The notes: a model not told the origin generated them from the letters alone. DNA of 64,000 nucleotides from Imhoffiella purpurea (GCF_000585215.1 NZ_AONC01000038.1:1-64000), one strand, 5' to 3'; shown: positions 1 to 11,490, numbered from the stretch's first letter. Numbers and translations are program-made.

Positions 1-136
1 AGGGTACGCACGGGAGAGGGTCCTGCCAATTCTTGTCACCCTAATCACCTACATCCGCACTCGGTCTTGGCCAGGGTTATGATCATGGCCATCGTCAGCG
101 TTGTCACAGACGCTCGCAAAATAGACTGAAAATGAC

Positions 137-166
137 CCTATAGGGCTCCCCCACCAGCCCTATAGG
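137..166. promoter_or_regulatory. Perfect 11-bp inverted repeat upstream of the AlpA-like gene (candidate operator)
   Basis: CCTATAGGGCT at 137-147 is matched by its exact reverse complement at 156-166, with an 8-base C-rich spacer. Each arm also contains the self-complementary core CCTATAGG, so the two cores lie about two helical turns apart. The site is about 60 bases before the first regulator gene. This would suit a dimeric repressor or an AlpA-type activator site, but it could equally form an RNA hairpin. No other gene is visible in 1-228. Confidence 0.45.
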
Positions 167-228
167 AACACAACCACCCACCGGCACATATAACGTCTCG
201 CCATGTCAACGACATCGCGAGACGTACA

Positions 229-435
229 GTGAAATCAACAGACTCGGCCAACCGGCCAACCCGCATCGTTCGCATGCCGGAAGTCGTCACCCGCACCGGC
301 CTGTCGAGAGCTTCCGTCTACGCCCTGATGTCCAAGGGCCGCTTCCCGAAGTCCATCAAGCTGTCAGAGCGCGCCGTCGGTTGGCGTGAGTCTGACGTGG
401 CCGCCTGGATCGAATCGCGCCAACAGGCCGCGTGA
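229..435 (+). CDS. AlpA-family phage transcriptional regulator
   Basis: A 68-residue protein with the usual size and layout of AlpA/excisionase-type winged helix-turn-helix regulators. The line around residues 17-30 (VRMPEVVTRTGLSRASVYAL) is the helix-turn-helix, followed by the family's typical G-RFPKSIKLSERAVGW and a W-SDV-AWI end. In P4-like satellites and prophages AlpA proteins switch on excision or early genes; that role here is inferred from family and position. The chosen start is a GTG at 229, since no in-frame ATG would keep the full domain. The stop overlaps an alternative start of the next gene, so the two are probably co-translated. The inverted repeat at 137-166 is a candidate target site. 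Confidence 0.8.
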   Translation: MKSTDSANRPTRIVRMPEVVTRTGLSRASVYALMSKGRFPKSIKLSERAVGWRESDVAAWIESRQQAA

Positions 436-449
436 TGAGGACCAAGGCA

Positions 450-1139
450 ATGACCAACACTGCCATCGTCGAGATCCGCAACCGCCAAGCCACGACGACG
501 AGCCTCGCAATCACCGAGGGGTGCGCGATCCAGCACAAGCAGGTGCTCGCGATGATTCGTAAGTACCGATCGGAGTTCGAGGAACTTGGCCGGCTCGCGT
601 TTGAAACGCGACCCTTTGAGACATCGGGCGGCACCCAGCGGAGAGAGATCGCCATCCTCAATGAGGACCAAGCGACGTTCGCGATCACACTCTTCCGGAA
701 TACCCCCATCGTTCGGCGCTTCAAGCTGACGCTGGTCAAAGCGTTCCGCCAGGCCCTGGACGAGATCGCCAGGCTCTACGCCAACCCGCCGCGCCAAGAG
801 ATCCTGCGGGCGAAACGGGACGCGCATCAGTCGATGATGGACGCCTTGGTCGAAATCCGCTCGGCCGCTGGCAAGCGCACCGACAGCCGTCAGCACATGG
901 CTGAGAACAAGCTCTGCAATTGGGTGGTCACCGGGCGTTTCGGGAGGATCGACGAGCAGACCCTTGGCAATGGGGACGCCGCCCTTCTGGAGCATGTCCG
1001 CGATCGCAACCGCGCGTTCATCCTGGCCGGCCTGGACTACGAGACCCGCAAGAGCCGCTTGGCCGCCTTCGCCATCAGGGAGCGCACCAAGCGGCTCAGT
1101 GATGGCGAGCCGCGTAATACGGGATTTTCCCGTGATTGA
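450..1139 (+). CDS. Rha-family phage regulatory protein
   Basis: A 229-residue protein. Its first 95 or so residues match the phage regulatory protein Rha domain: a short beta stretch, a helical segment with H-K-VL-MIR, then F-TSGGTQRREIAILNEDQ and F-NTP-VRRFK-L-KAF. The C-terminal part is helical and basic, with no domain I recognise. Rha proteins occur in lambdoid phages and satellites and affect lysogenic development or host-factor-dependent growth; the exact mechanism is unknown. The ATG at 450 is preceded by GAGG at a suitable distance. Upstream in-frame GTG (432) and ATG (435) codons overlap the stop of the AlpA-like gene and are alternative starts. Confidence 0.75.
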   Translation: MTNTAIVEIRNRQATTTSLAITEGCAIQHKQVLAMIRKYRSEFEELGRLAFETRPFETSGGTQRREIAILNEDQATFAITLFRNTPIVRRFKLTLVKAFRQALDEIARLYANPPRQEILRAKRDAHQSMMDALVEIRSAAGKRTDSRQHMAENKLCNWVVTGRFGRIDEQTLGNGDAALLEHVRDRNRAFILAGLDYETRKSRLAAFAIRERTKRLSDGEPRNTGFSRD

Positions 1140-1151
1140 GCTGGCGCCACC

Positions 1152-1373
1152 ATGACCGAACCCCACTCAACCCTCCCGCCCGAGCTGCTGCAGATCCGCC
1201 AGCAGCGGCTGACGCGCGCCCAGGCGGCCGAGTATCTCGGCATCCCGGAGCACACGCTGGCCAACTGGGTGACCACCAAGCGCAAGCGCGTCCCGTACCT
1301 CAAGGTCGGCCGGCGCGTCTATTACGCGGTCGCCGATCTCGACCGATTCCTGGAGGAGTGCAGGCGGACATGA
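1152..1373 (+). CDS. Small helix-turn-helix DNA-binding protein (excisionase/MerR-like)
   Basis: A 73-residue protein with the helix-17 / excisionase-like fold: LTRAQAAEYLGIPEHTLANW forms the helix-turn-helix, and VPYLKVGRRVYYAVADLDRFLEE is the wing and closing helix with the familiar KVG-RV-Y--DL signature. It is the third DNA-binding protein in a row at the left of the element, so it may be an excisionase, a copy-number control protein or an early repressor. The gap to the preceding gene is 12 bases, and the downstream small frame overlaps its stop by four bases. Confidence 0.75.
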   Translation: MTEPHSTLPPELLQIRQQRLTRAQAAEYLGIPEHTLANWVTTKRKRVPYLKVGRRVYYAVADLDRFLEECRRT

Positions 1374-1537
1374 GCGGAAAAGCGAGGATCCGTAGCCGTG
1401 GAATCACGCTCGCGAACCGATGGCGCAACGGGAGGTTCGAGCAATCATGGCAGAAGGCCAACGGTGGCATGGACTCCCTGGGGCGCCAGGGCGGTTCCAG
1501 GAAGACCGCGAGCACCCAGCGGAAAGTCGACCGATGA
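1370..1537 (+). CDS. Possible small basic protein
   Basis: A 55-codon frame starts with an ATG overlapping the stop of the HTH gene (ATGA arrangement), which favours translational coupling. The predicted peptide is strongly basic, with many Arg, Lys, Gln and Trp residues, and has no recognisable domain. It could be a nucleic-acid-binding accessory peptide or simply an open frame in GC-rich DNA. Support rests only on the coupled start and the coherent composition. Confidence 0.3.
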   Translation: MSGKARIRSRGITLANRWRNGRFEQSWQKANGGMDSLGRQGGSRKTASTQRKVDR

Positions 1538-1585
1538 CCGATGTCGACGCCGTCGGCCGAGCCGCGTGGAACCCGCACACACAAG

Positions 1586-1618
1586 AACGCCCCGACAGGG
1601 CCGACCCATCGGGGCGTT
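1586..1618. terminator. Strong stem-loop in the 1538-1825 gap
   Basis: AACGCCCCGA (1586-1595) pairs perfectly with TCGGGGCGTT (1609-1618) around a 13-base loop. There is no long T run, so it may be a pause or attenuator site, an RNA-stability element or a weak terminator separating the regulatory genes from the replication genes. Apart from this hairpin I see no convincing gene in 1538-1825. Confidence 0.45.
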
Positions 1619-1825
1619 GCGAAGAATTCCACAGTTCGGTTATCGTGGGAGCCGTCGCGGGCAGGAGCGCCAACTCCGTCCCGCGCAAAGCAACCCGACC
1701 AGAACTCGGCTTGCACCGGCAGGACAATTCTACTCGAACGGGATTGGTGCGTCTGCACTCCCCGTCTGTCTGCGCCTCTGCCCGCCTGTTCGGTCGGTCT
1801 CAAGAACCCCTTGGAGACTGACCCA

Positions 1826-2139
1826 ATGCATAACCTCTCTGACTCTATCGATCGCGATTCCCTCGCCCGGAACGTCCTCGAGGCTGTTTGCCACAGCCAC
1901 AATCACCCGGAAGAAGCCTTGCGCGACCTGCTGGAGGTCGTCCGGGGCTCGCTCGAGCTGTTGTCCGACCACTCCACCCAGGCCTCCCATCGACCCGGCG
2001 AGGTGACCCTCTACCCGCCAAGCGTTGAAGCCATTGCGCGTGGCGCCTCGCAACAGTTGCGCATTGCCACGTTCTTGCTCGATGCCGTCGATGGGCAGCT
2101 GGTGGCGCTCCGCTCCGCCGCGAACGGGAGGGCAACGGC

Positions 2140-2143
<4 letters not shown>
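1826..2143 (+). CDS. Hypothetical protein, mobile-element early region
   Basis: A 105-residue mainly helical protein with no recognised domain. It begins with an acidic segment with His residues (about residues 20-30) and ends in a helix rich in Ala and Leu. The ATG at 1826 is preceded by GGAG about nine bases upstream, so I chose it over longer upstream frames that read through the gene-free stretch. Its stop overlaps the start of the next gene (ATGA), so the two are almost certainly co-expressed. Size and position resemble the small accessory genes that precede replication genes in satellites. Function unknown. Confidence 0.6.
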
Positions 2144-5535
<3,392 letters not shown>

Positions 5536-5602
5536 ACCGACGCCCCAGCAACAGGGGGGGCTCGAGCGCCGACCGGAAAAGTTGAGGGGTCTCCCCTACC
5601 AG

Positions 5603-5843
5603 AAGTGGTAACAGTGGTAACGCTTAGAAAGAGCTTTGATTAGAAAGGAAAAAAGAGTCCGAAAAATGGCCTTTTCAGGAATGCAAGTGGTAACAGAAGT
5701 GGTAACGCCTCCCCGGCGGTCTGGGCGGCTCTTCGGGCCTGTTACCACTTTTGTTACCACTTCGAAGCGGAAAAGCGCCGATTCCCCAGAGCTAAGCGCT
5801 TGTCTCTCAAGGAGAAAGCCAAGCGTTACCACTGTTACCACTT
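5603..5843. repeat. Palindromic array of eight GTGGTAAC iterons; candidate replication origin
   Basis: Eight perfect copies of GTGGTAAC occur as four pairs. Forward copies are at 5605, 5614, 5687 and 5699; reverse copies (GTTACCAC) are at 5741, 5753, 5825 and 5834. The outer pairs (5603-5625 and 5821-5843) form a perfect 23-base inverted repeat with 9-base spacing within each pair. The inner pairs (5685-5707 and 5740-5762) are a near-perfect inverted repeat with 12-base spacing. Between the left pairs lies an A-rich run (about 5626-5680), a possible unwinding element. The array fills the 432-base gap between the primase-helicase gene and the capsid gene. An origin bound by the helicase is the best reading; a regulatory region for the late genes is an alternative. 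Confidence 0.7.
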
Positions 5844-5967
5844 TTCGTAGGGAGGGGGGTGCAGTTTTCGCCAGATCGCGCAACCAGGACCAGACCATGC
5901 GATTCGAGCCTGACCAGCTGAGCCGCACGACAGAGAGCAACATCCACGACAGCGGAGGGCACCCCGC

Positions 5968-6897
5968 ATGCTGATGAACACGGTCGACATCGAAGAGGTC
6001 TACCAGGACCTCAACAAGACCTTCAACGCCGCGCTCGAGCGCACGCCGACCCGGTATCAGGACGTCGCGAACGTGCTGGATACCTCCAGCATTACCGAAG
6101 ACCAGGTCTTCATGCCCGATCTCCCCAACTGGCGCGAGTGGCGCGGCGACAAATACATCCATTCCTTGTTCCTGCTGAGCCAGGACCGCTATTCCCTGAC
6201 GTGCGAGCCCTACGAGGTGACCATTGGCGTGAAGCGCCGCGATCTGCAAGCGGATCGTCTCGAGATCATTCGCAAGAAGATCGAGGGCCTCGGCGAGCTC
6301 GCCGCCGCGTTCCCGGATGAGCGCGTCGCGGATGCGGTGAACGCGAGTTTCACCGCTCCATGCTGGGACGACCGGCCGTTCTTCGACACAGAGCATCCGA
6401 TCCTGAAGAAGAACGGTGCCAGGTCGACCTTCTCCAACATGGGGACAGTGGCGCTGTCGGCCGCATCTCAAGAGGACGCCATCGCTTCACTGGGCGCCGG
6501 ACTGACCGCGCTGGGAACGATGAAGAATCGAAGCGGCAGGCCAGTCAAGATCAGAAAGATCAAGCTCGTGGTGCCTGTCGCGCTGGAGGATATCGCGCTC
6601 GTCCTCGCCAACCATCGCTGCCTCAACGACGGCACAGCCAACCCTTACAAGAACCGCATCACGCTCGAGATCTGGCCGGAACTGACCAATGACAGGGCTT
6701 GGTTCCTGTTCGGCGAAAGTCTCGGCCTCAAGCCGTTCGTGCTGCTGCAGCGGAAGAAGCCCACCTTCGTCAAGGTGACCAACCCCAAGGACAGCTACGT
6801 CGTCAAGAAGGGCCAATTCCTGTTCGGCCTCGAGGCCGATGCGGTGGCTGGGTACACCCTACCGCAATTGGCCTTCGCCTCGACCGGGGAAGACTAG
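5968..6897 (+). CDS. Mu gpT-type major capsid (head) protein
   Basis: A 309-residue protein that follows the Mu-like major head subunit gpT pattern closely: FNAALERTPTRYQDVA near the start, then DLPNWREWRGDK, YSLTCEPYEVTIGVKRRDLQ, PDERV, and the family hallmark SFTAPCWDDRPFFDTEHP at about residues 125-142. The C-terminal half carries RKIKLVVPVALEDIA and the WFLFGESLGLKPFVLLQRKKP segment. Length is normal for gpT (about 300). It should form the icosahedral shell. No protease/scaffold, portal or terminase gene is nearby, which is odd for a phage. ATG 5968 and ATG 5974 are both possible starts, with a purine-rich GCGGAGGG just upstream. Confidence 0.85.
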   Translation: MLMNTVDIEEVYQDLNKTFNAALERTPTRYQDVANVLDTSSITEDQVFMPDLPNWREWRGDKYIHSLFLLSQDRYSLTCEPYEVTIGVKRRDLQADRLEIIRKKIEGLGELAAAFPDERVADAVNASFTAPCWDDRPFFDTEHPILKKNGARSTFSNMGTVALSAASQEDAIASLGAGLTALGTMKNRSGRPVKIRKIKLVVPVALEDIALVLANHRCLNDGTANPYKNRITLEIWPELTNDRAWFLFGESLGLKPFVLLQRKKPTFVKVTNPKDSYVVKKGQFLFGLEADAVAGYTLPQLAFASTGED

Positions 6898-6943
6898 ACG
6901 GCCGTGCACGGCCAATCCATCGACCAAGCCAGGGAGCCAATCC

Positions 6944-7924
6944 ATGAAGTCCAAGCCCACATCCACCCTCAAGACACAGGACGACTACGCCCGGTTGAGC
7001 GCCGCGCTCGAGCAGGCGCAACAGGCGGCCCAAGACACCGAGGACAAGCTGAACGACGCCGAGATCCGGCTCCGAGAAGCCGATGCCGCGGTGAATGCCG
7101 CGCTCGGAAACGCTCAGCGCCGCGAGGACCCTGGTCCTGCCTTGGAGCAGGCCAGAAGCGCGCATCGGGCCGTCGCGGCGGAGGTCAGGCAGTACAGCGC
7201 CACGCTCGAGGACCTGCGGAGTCAGTGTCAGACGTTGCGCCTGGAGCTGCACACGCTCGGAGGCGGCGACATCGAGCAGGTCCTCGAGGCCCAGCGCGAC
7301 GCGGACACGGCCAAGCAGGGCGCGGAACGCCTCAAGGGGCTGATCGCCGACCATCGGGCCAAGCTCAATGGGTTGCCCATGCAGGACCTCGAGGCCATCG
7401 AGAACGAGCGCGCGCGGGTGCTCGCCGCCATGGCGCTCGGCGAGGCGACCCAGGAGGACCTGGACACGCTCGAGCAGCGACGCCAAGCCGCCATTGAGGT
7501 GGTCGCGGCCAGCTCGGCCGAACGCGAGCGCCTGCTCTCTGTGATTCGGGGGCTCGAGCTGCGCCTGGACGAGGCGAAGGCCGAGCATGAGCGGCGCGAG
7601 CAGATGCGGCGCCAGGTTCTCGGCTGGTATCTCAAGCAGCGGATGCAGGACTCGGTCAAGGACTACGCCAACGTGGCCAAGGATCTGCTCGAGAAGCTCG
7701 GCATCGTCGTCGGCTATTCGAGGCTGGTGGACAGCATCGACCCGGACAGCGCCATGATCGGCAACGCCGAAACGCAGTGGAATCTGCAGCTCCCGCCGGC
7801 CCGCATCGGCAACCGCGATCTGGTCGAGGGACTGGTGGACGACGCCGAGTACAGGAAGGCCGCCTCCAAGGCGCTGCGCGCCAGCCTGCAAGAACAAGGG
7901 GTCACGCTCTCCGCGAACGCATAG
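6944..7924 (+). CDS. Coiled-coil protein of unknown function between capsid and tape measure genes
   Basis: A 326-residue protein. Residues 10-225 are a nearly continuous charged coiled coil with many Glu, Arg, Ala and Gln residues; a non-coiled C-terminal region (about 235-326) contains YLKQRMQDSVKDYANVAK and QWNLQLPPARIGNRDLVEGL. I do not recognise the family. Lying between the head and tail-length genes, it could be a scaffold, an internal head protein or a tail chaperone. AGGGA sits about eight bases before the chosen ATG at 6944; a longer in-frame start at 6839 would overlap the capsid gene and is less likely. Confidence 0.65.
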   Translation: MKSKPTSTLKTQDDYARLSAALEQAQQAAQDTEDKLNDAEIRLREADAAVNAALGNAQRREDPGPALEQARSAHRAVAAEVRQYSATLEDLRSQCQTLRLELHTLGGGDIEQVLEAQRDADTAKQGAERLKGLIADHRAKLNGLPMQDLEAIENERARVLAAMALGEATQEDLDTLEQRRQAAIEVVAASSAERERLLSVIRGLELRLDEAKAEHERREQMRRQVLGWYLKQRMQDSVKDYANVAKDLLEKLGIVVGYSRLVDSIDPDSAMIGNAETQWNLQLPPARIGNRDLVEGLVDDAEYRKAASKALRASLQEQGVTLSANA

Positions 7925-8002
7925 CCAAGCACCCGCCGCACCCAAGGGGCGCGTGCCCCTTGGACGACGCGGGGCATCCATCAGGCATCGAGAGGCAATC
8001 GA

Positions 8003-10810
8003 ATGAATACCATAGCCGAGATCCTTCGGATCATCGTCCAGGCCGAGGACCAGGCATCCGAGGTGCTGAACGGCGCTGGTGATTCGCTGGAACGGATGGG
8101 CAACAGCGCTACGGAGGTGCTCGCGCCGCTCAAGGAGCTGGGCGAGATGGTGCTGAAGGCGGATGCAGCCGTAACCGCTCTTGGCGTGGCGCTGGGGTTG
8201 GTCGCGATCAAGGAGTCGGTGACGTTCAAGGACAGTCTGTATCTCGTCGAGAAGCAGCTGGGGGAATCCGGCGTCACGCTCGAGCAGGTTCGTCAAGACG
8301 TCGAGGAGCTGGGCCTGACCTACGGGAAGAACGCCAATGAGATCGCAGCCGCCGTGGCCGGGTTTCTGGCGGCTGGCTTCGACTACGAGACCTCGGCCAA
8401 GCTGGTCGTCACCGCGACCCAGTTGATGATTGCCGGCGAGCTGGAGGCAGGCACGGCAACGGACGCGATCACGAAGAGTCTCGCCGGATTCCGCATTCCG
8501 GCCGGCGAGGCGGCGACGGCGGCCGAGCATGTCGGCGACGTGCTCAACAAGATCGGGGACATCAGCTCGGGCAAGTTCGAGGAGATCGTCACCGGGTTCG
8601 AGCGCATTTCGCCCACCGCAAAGGATGCCGGTCTGAGCATGGAGCAGACGGCGGCCTATGTCGCCGTGCTGGTCGATATCTTCGGGTCTGGAGAGATCGC
8701 GGCGACGGCCTTGAAGAGTGGATTGCTGTCGTTGCTGACGCCATCGAAAGAGGCCTCGGAGACCCTGGCGAGCCTGGGTGTCGCGACGAGCGACAGCAAC
8801 GGCGAGCTGCTGTCCTCGAACGAGATCCTGGGCAGTCTCGCTGGCAAGTGGGACACGCTGACGGACGCCCAGAAGCAACAGACGGCGGCCATCATTTTCG
8901 GCAAGGAACAGGCCGGGGCGATGTCGGCGCTGTTGGGCGGCTGGGCCAAGGCGCAGGATTACACCGCACAGATGGTGGACAAGACCACGGGCGCGGTCGG
9001 ATCCATGGCCAAGGAGGTCAATGGCAAGCTGGCGCTGATGTCGGCGGAGCTGGACCGCGCGTCAGAGGCGTGGCGTCAGTTGCTGGAGAATCTGGGCGAC
9101 AGGATCTCGGACGGCGGTCAGATCCAGGAGCTGGTGAGCCAGGTTGCGAACCTTGGCGGTGCCTTCAAAGGGATCGTCACCGACGGCGCCCTGGATCCGT
9201 TGCTCGATCTGATCAAGGGACAGGCCGAGGAACTGGCGGCGACGCTGGAAGCCGTGGTCGAGAATCTGCCGGAGGCATTCGAGCGGGTCGATTTCTCGGG
9301 CCTGGTGCGGGCATTCGGCGACCTGGGAAGCTCCATGGGGCAGGCGTTCGACATCGATCTGACGACTGTCGACGGTCTGGCTGGAGCGATCCAGTTCGTG
9401 GTCGACTCCGGCGAATCGCTGATCGACGTGACGGTTGGCATCATCGACGGCCTGGCCCCCTTCTTCGAGATCGTTTCCTCGGGCATCGAGTATTTCAATT
9501 CGCTGGACGAGTCGACCAAGCAGATCATCGGCAGCCTCCTCGGGCTGTCTATCGGCCTGTCCCCGATCACATCCGCGATTGGAAGTCTTGGCGGCTCGCT
9601 GGGCTCGGCGGCGCAGCTGTTCAACGAAGTCAGGGAAGCTGTCGCAACCCTCAGCGGGTCATTTCCGACGCTGAGCGCCGGCATGACGACCGCCTTGGCG
9701 ACGCTGGCCGCAGGGACCGCTGCGCTAGGCGCCTGGGCCTGGGCGATCACCGAGAACGTCAAGGCGTGGGATGACTACCAGGCTCGGACGCAAGCCTCAG
9801 CCGACGCGACCCAGCATATGTCCGAGGTCACCGCCGATGCTCAGTCGCAGCTCGCCGACCTGAACGAACGGCTGGGCACCAACTTCCAGACGATGGAGCA
9901 GTTCAACGCCGCCGTCGAGTCCGGCGCGCTGGTCTGGGACCAGGCGGCCTCGGCATGGGTCAACGCGGCCGATGCCTCGCAACGACAAGCCGAGAGCATG
10001 CAAGCCGCGACGGATGCAGCGGACACGCAATCCAAAGCGGTCGCCGGCCTCACGGCCGAGCAATTCAGCTTGCTCGAGCGTGTGGGCGGTACGGCCGAGG
10101 CCATGCGGCTGATGGCCGAAGGCATGGACCCTGCGTCGGCTGCTGCCCAGGTGCTCGGCGAGCGCCTGAAAACGACCGAACGCGAGGTCGAAACGACCAA
10201 ATCATCCTCGGGGGCGCTGATCGAGGTCATCCGCGACGGCGAGGGCGCGATCACTGGATTCAGCCAAGCCACGCGCGTGGTTGGCGACTCGCTCTCGGAG
10301 ACGGCCAAGAAAGTGGACGAGGCCACCAAGAAGTCAGAGGACTTCCAGGTCAAGATGGCCGAGATCGCATCGAACGAAAACATCAGGATGATGGAGTTCT
10401 CGGTTCAGCTGAAAACCACCCAACTCGAGACCGACATGGAGCGGGTCAAGGCCACGTTCAGCTCGATCGACAATGTCATCAGCTCGACCGGCGAAACGAT
10501 CAGCTCGCTGTTCGGCAACTTCGTCGACGCCGACAGCTTCTATGAGAGGTTCGCGATCGAGGACCAGCTCAAGAAGGAGAACGAATACCGAGCCGATGCA
10601 CTGAAGATGCAAAAGGAGCTGGCAACCGCCGAGATCGCCCGTGTCATCGCCCAGACAGAGGCGCTGCAAAGAGGGGATGCCTTGATCCAGATCGACGGAA
10701 CCGGACTCGCGCCCCACCTCGAGGGCTTCATGTGGGAGGTGCTGAAAGCCATCAGGGTCAGAGCCAACGCCGACTTCCAAGACTTCCTCCTCGGCCTGGA
10801 GGCATCCTGA
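8003..10810 (+). CDS. Phage tail tape measure protein (TP901 family)
   Basis: A 935-residue protein with the TP901-type tape measure core at about residues 60-340: VTFKDSLYLVEKQLG, LGLTYGKNANEIAAAVAGFLAAGFDY, GRIPAGEAATAAEHV-like and LKSGLLSLLTPSKEASETLASLG, ending with the ALLGGWAKAQDY segment. Hydrophobic stretches at about 500-530 and 555-585 fit the membrane-active parts of tape measures, and the C-terminal third is coiled coil. Such proteins set tail length and help DNA entry. GAGAGG precedes the ATG. No tail tube, sheath, assembly chaperone or baseplate genes are present, so the protein must either work with a helper phage's tail or have another role. Confidence 0.85.
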   Translation: MNTIAEILRIIVQAEDQASEVLNGAGDSLERMGNSATEVLAPLKELGEMVLKADAAVTALGVALGLVAIKESVTFKDSLYLVEKQLGESGVTLEQVRQDVEELGLTYGKNANEIAAAVAGFLAAGFDYETSAKLVVTATQLMIAGELEAGTATDAITKSLAGFRIPAGEAATAAEHVGDVLNKIGDISSGKFEEIVTGFERISPTAKDAGLSMEQTAAYVAVLVDIFGSGEIAATALKSGLLSLLTPSKEASETLASLGVATSDSNGELLSSNEILGSLAGKWDTLTDAQKQQTAAIIFGKEQAGAMSALLGGWAKAQDYTAQMVDKTTGAVGSMAKEVNGKLALMSAELDRASEAWRQLLENLGDRISDGGQIQELVSQVANLGGAFKGIVTDGALDPLLDLIKGQAEELAATLEAVVENLPEAFERVDFSGLVRAFGDLGSSMGQAFDIDLTTVDGLAGAIQFVVDSGESLIDVTVGIIDGLAPFFEIVSSGIEYFNSLDESTKQIIGSLLGLSIGLSPITSAIGSLGGSLGSAAQLFNEVREAVATLSGSFPTLSAGMTTALATLAAGTAALGAWAWAITENVKAWDDYQARTQASADATQHMSEVTADAQSQLADLNERLGTNFQTMEQFNAAVESGALVWDQAASAWVNAADASQRQAESMQAATDAADTQSKAVAGLTAEQFSLLERVGGTAEAMRLMAEGMDPASAAAQVLGERLKTTEREVETTKSSSGALIEVIRDGEGAITGFSQATRVVGDSLSETAKKVDEATKKSEDFQVKMAEIASNENIRMMEFSVQLKTTQLETDMERVKATFSSIDNVISSTGETISSLFGNFVDADSFYERFAIEDQLKKENEYRADALKMQKELATAEIARVIAQTEALQRGDALIQIDGTGLAPHLEGFMWEVLKAIRVRANADFQDFLLGLEAS

Positions 10811-11109
10811 TGAAATGCCAATGGTGCGGGGCAACGCCCTGTGTGGTCGAAGAAACCTGTCAGTCCTGCCTGGATATCCATCTGCGGGTGAGCGCGGCCT
10901 TCGAGGGGGCCAAGTACACCCTCGAAGAACGGCGAGACTTCGCTGTCTCCGTCATCCAGAACTCGTCCGGAACCTCGGCCGCAACCCTGCGGTGGATCGA
11001 GGAGTACCGCGCCACCTGGGGCGTCGATCCAGTCAAGGAAGCCATCATGCAACGCGACATCATGGCCCGGATGAAGGCAAGCGGGGCGGACGTTACCGGG
11101 ATCCAGTGA
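10810..11109 (+). CDS. Small zinc-ribbon-like protein of the mobile element
   Basis: A 99-residue protein that starts with two CxxC pairs (Cys3/Cys6 and Cys17/Cys20), which suggests a small zinc ribbon, followed by a helical region. Its ATG overlaps the tape measure stop by one base (TGATG), a sign of coupled translation. No family is recognised. A role in late regulation or as a tail-associated metal-binding protein is possible. Confidence 0.55.
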   Translation: MKCQWCGATPCVVEETCQSCLDIHLRVSAAFEGAKYTLEERRDFAVSVIQNSSGTSAATLRWIEEYRATWGVDPVKEAIMQRDIMARMKASGADVTGIQ

Positions 11110-11120
11110 CGGGAGGCGCC

Positions 11121-11447
11121 ATGAGGAAAACCACGGAATTCATCGACCTGAGCAGGACCGTCTGCATCGACGTTCTCAGTACCCTCCTTGGGGAAGAGGA
11201 AGCGGAGGCTGCGGCGGATGACATCGTCTATGGAATCATCGGCCTCTACGCGGGCAGCCAGATCTATGTGTCCAAGCTGGACAGCCTCGACCGCGGATCG
11301 CGTGATCGACAGATCGCGGCTGAGTACGACGGCACCACGGTAAGCATCGAACGCCTGTCCAAGAAGTGGAACCTGTCAGAGGTCCGCATATACGCGATCC
11401 TCAGGAAAATGAGGTCCCTATCGCGACAGGCAGCCCCAGCCCAATGA
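11121..11447 (+). CDS. Mor-type transcription activator
   Basis: A 108-residue protein matching the Mor (middle operon regulator) family of Mu-like phages: a helical dimerisation part (about 1-55), then the typical GSQIYVSK-type strand and RDRQIAAEYDG, followed by the C-terminal helix-turn-helix ISIERLSKKWNLSEVRIYAIL-like region at about residues 72-95. Mu Mor binds as a dimer upstream of the middle promoter and recruits RNA polymerase through sigma-70 and alpha. GGGAGG lies just before the ATG. Its position at the end of the gene run, after the structural genes, differs from Mu, where Mor precedes them. Confidence 0.75.
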   Translation: MRKTTEFIDLSRTVCIDVLSTLLGEEEAEAAADDIVYGIIGLYAGSQIYVSKLDSLDRGSRDRQIAAEYDGTTVSIERLSKKWNLSEVRIYAILRKMRSLSRQAAPAQ

Positions 11448-11460
11448 TGGCGCCCGGATT

Positions 11461-11490
11461 CCCTTGCGCATCCAGACATAGCAAGGGTTT
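11461..11490 (+). terminator. Weak terminator-like hairpin after the Mor-type gene
   Basis: CCCTTGC (11461-11467) pairs with GCAAGGG (11481-11487) and is followed by TTT. It lies 14 bases after the Mor-type stop codon. The T run is too short for a strong intrinsic terminator. A separate perfect 16-base palindrome, AGGGCCTCGAGGCCCT, lies at 11600-11615, just before the next small gene. Confidence 0.35.

Noticed and set aside
1398-1821. Overlapping open frames between the HTH gene and the gene at 1826
   Set aside because: Several frames are open in both directions, none has a ribosome binding site or domain, and a strong stem-loop lies in the middle; only the short coupled frame at 1370 was kept, at low confidence.
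5603-5843. Transposon terminal inverted repeats
   Set aside because: The 23-base inverted repeat encloses only about 195 bases with further copies of the same core and no transposase, so an iteron array fits better.
6803-8878. A 691-codon minus-strand frame opposite the coiled-coil and tape measure genes
   Set aside because: The plus strand has clear phage proteins with ribosome binding sites; the minus frame spans a gene boundary and shows no motif.
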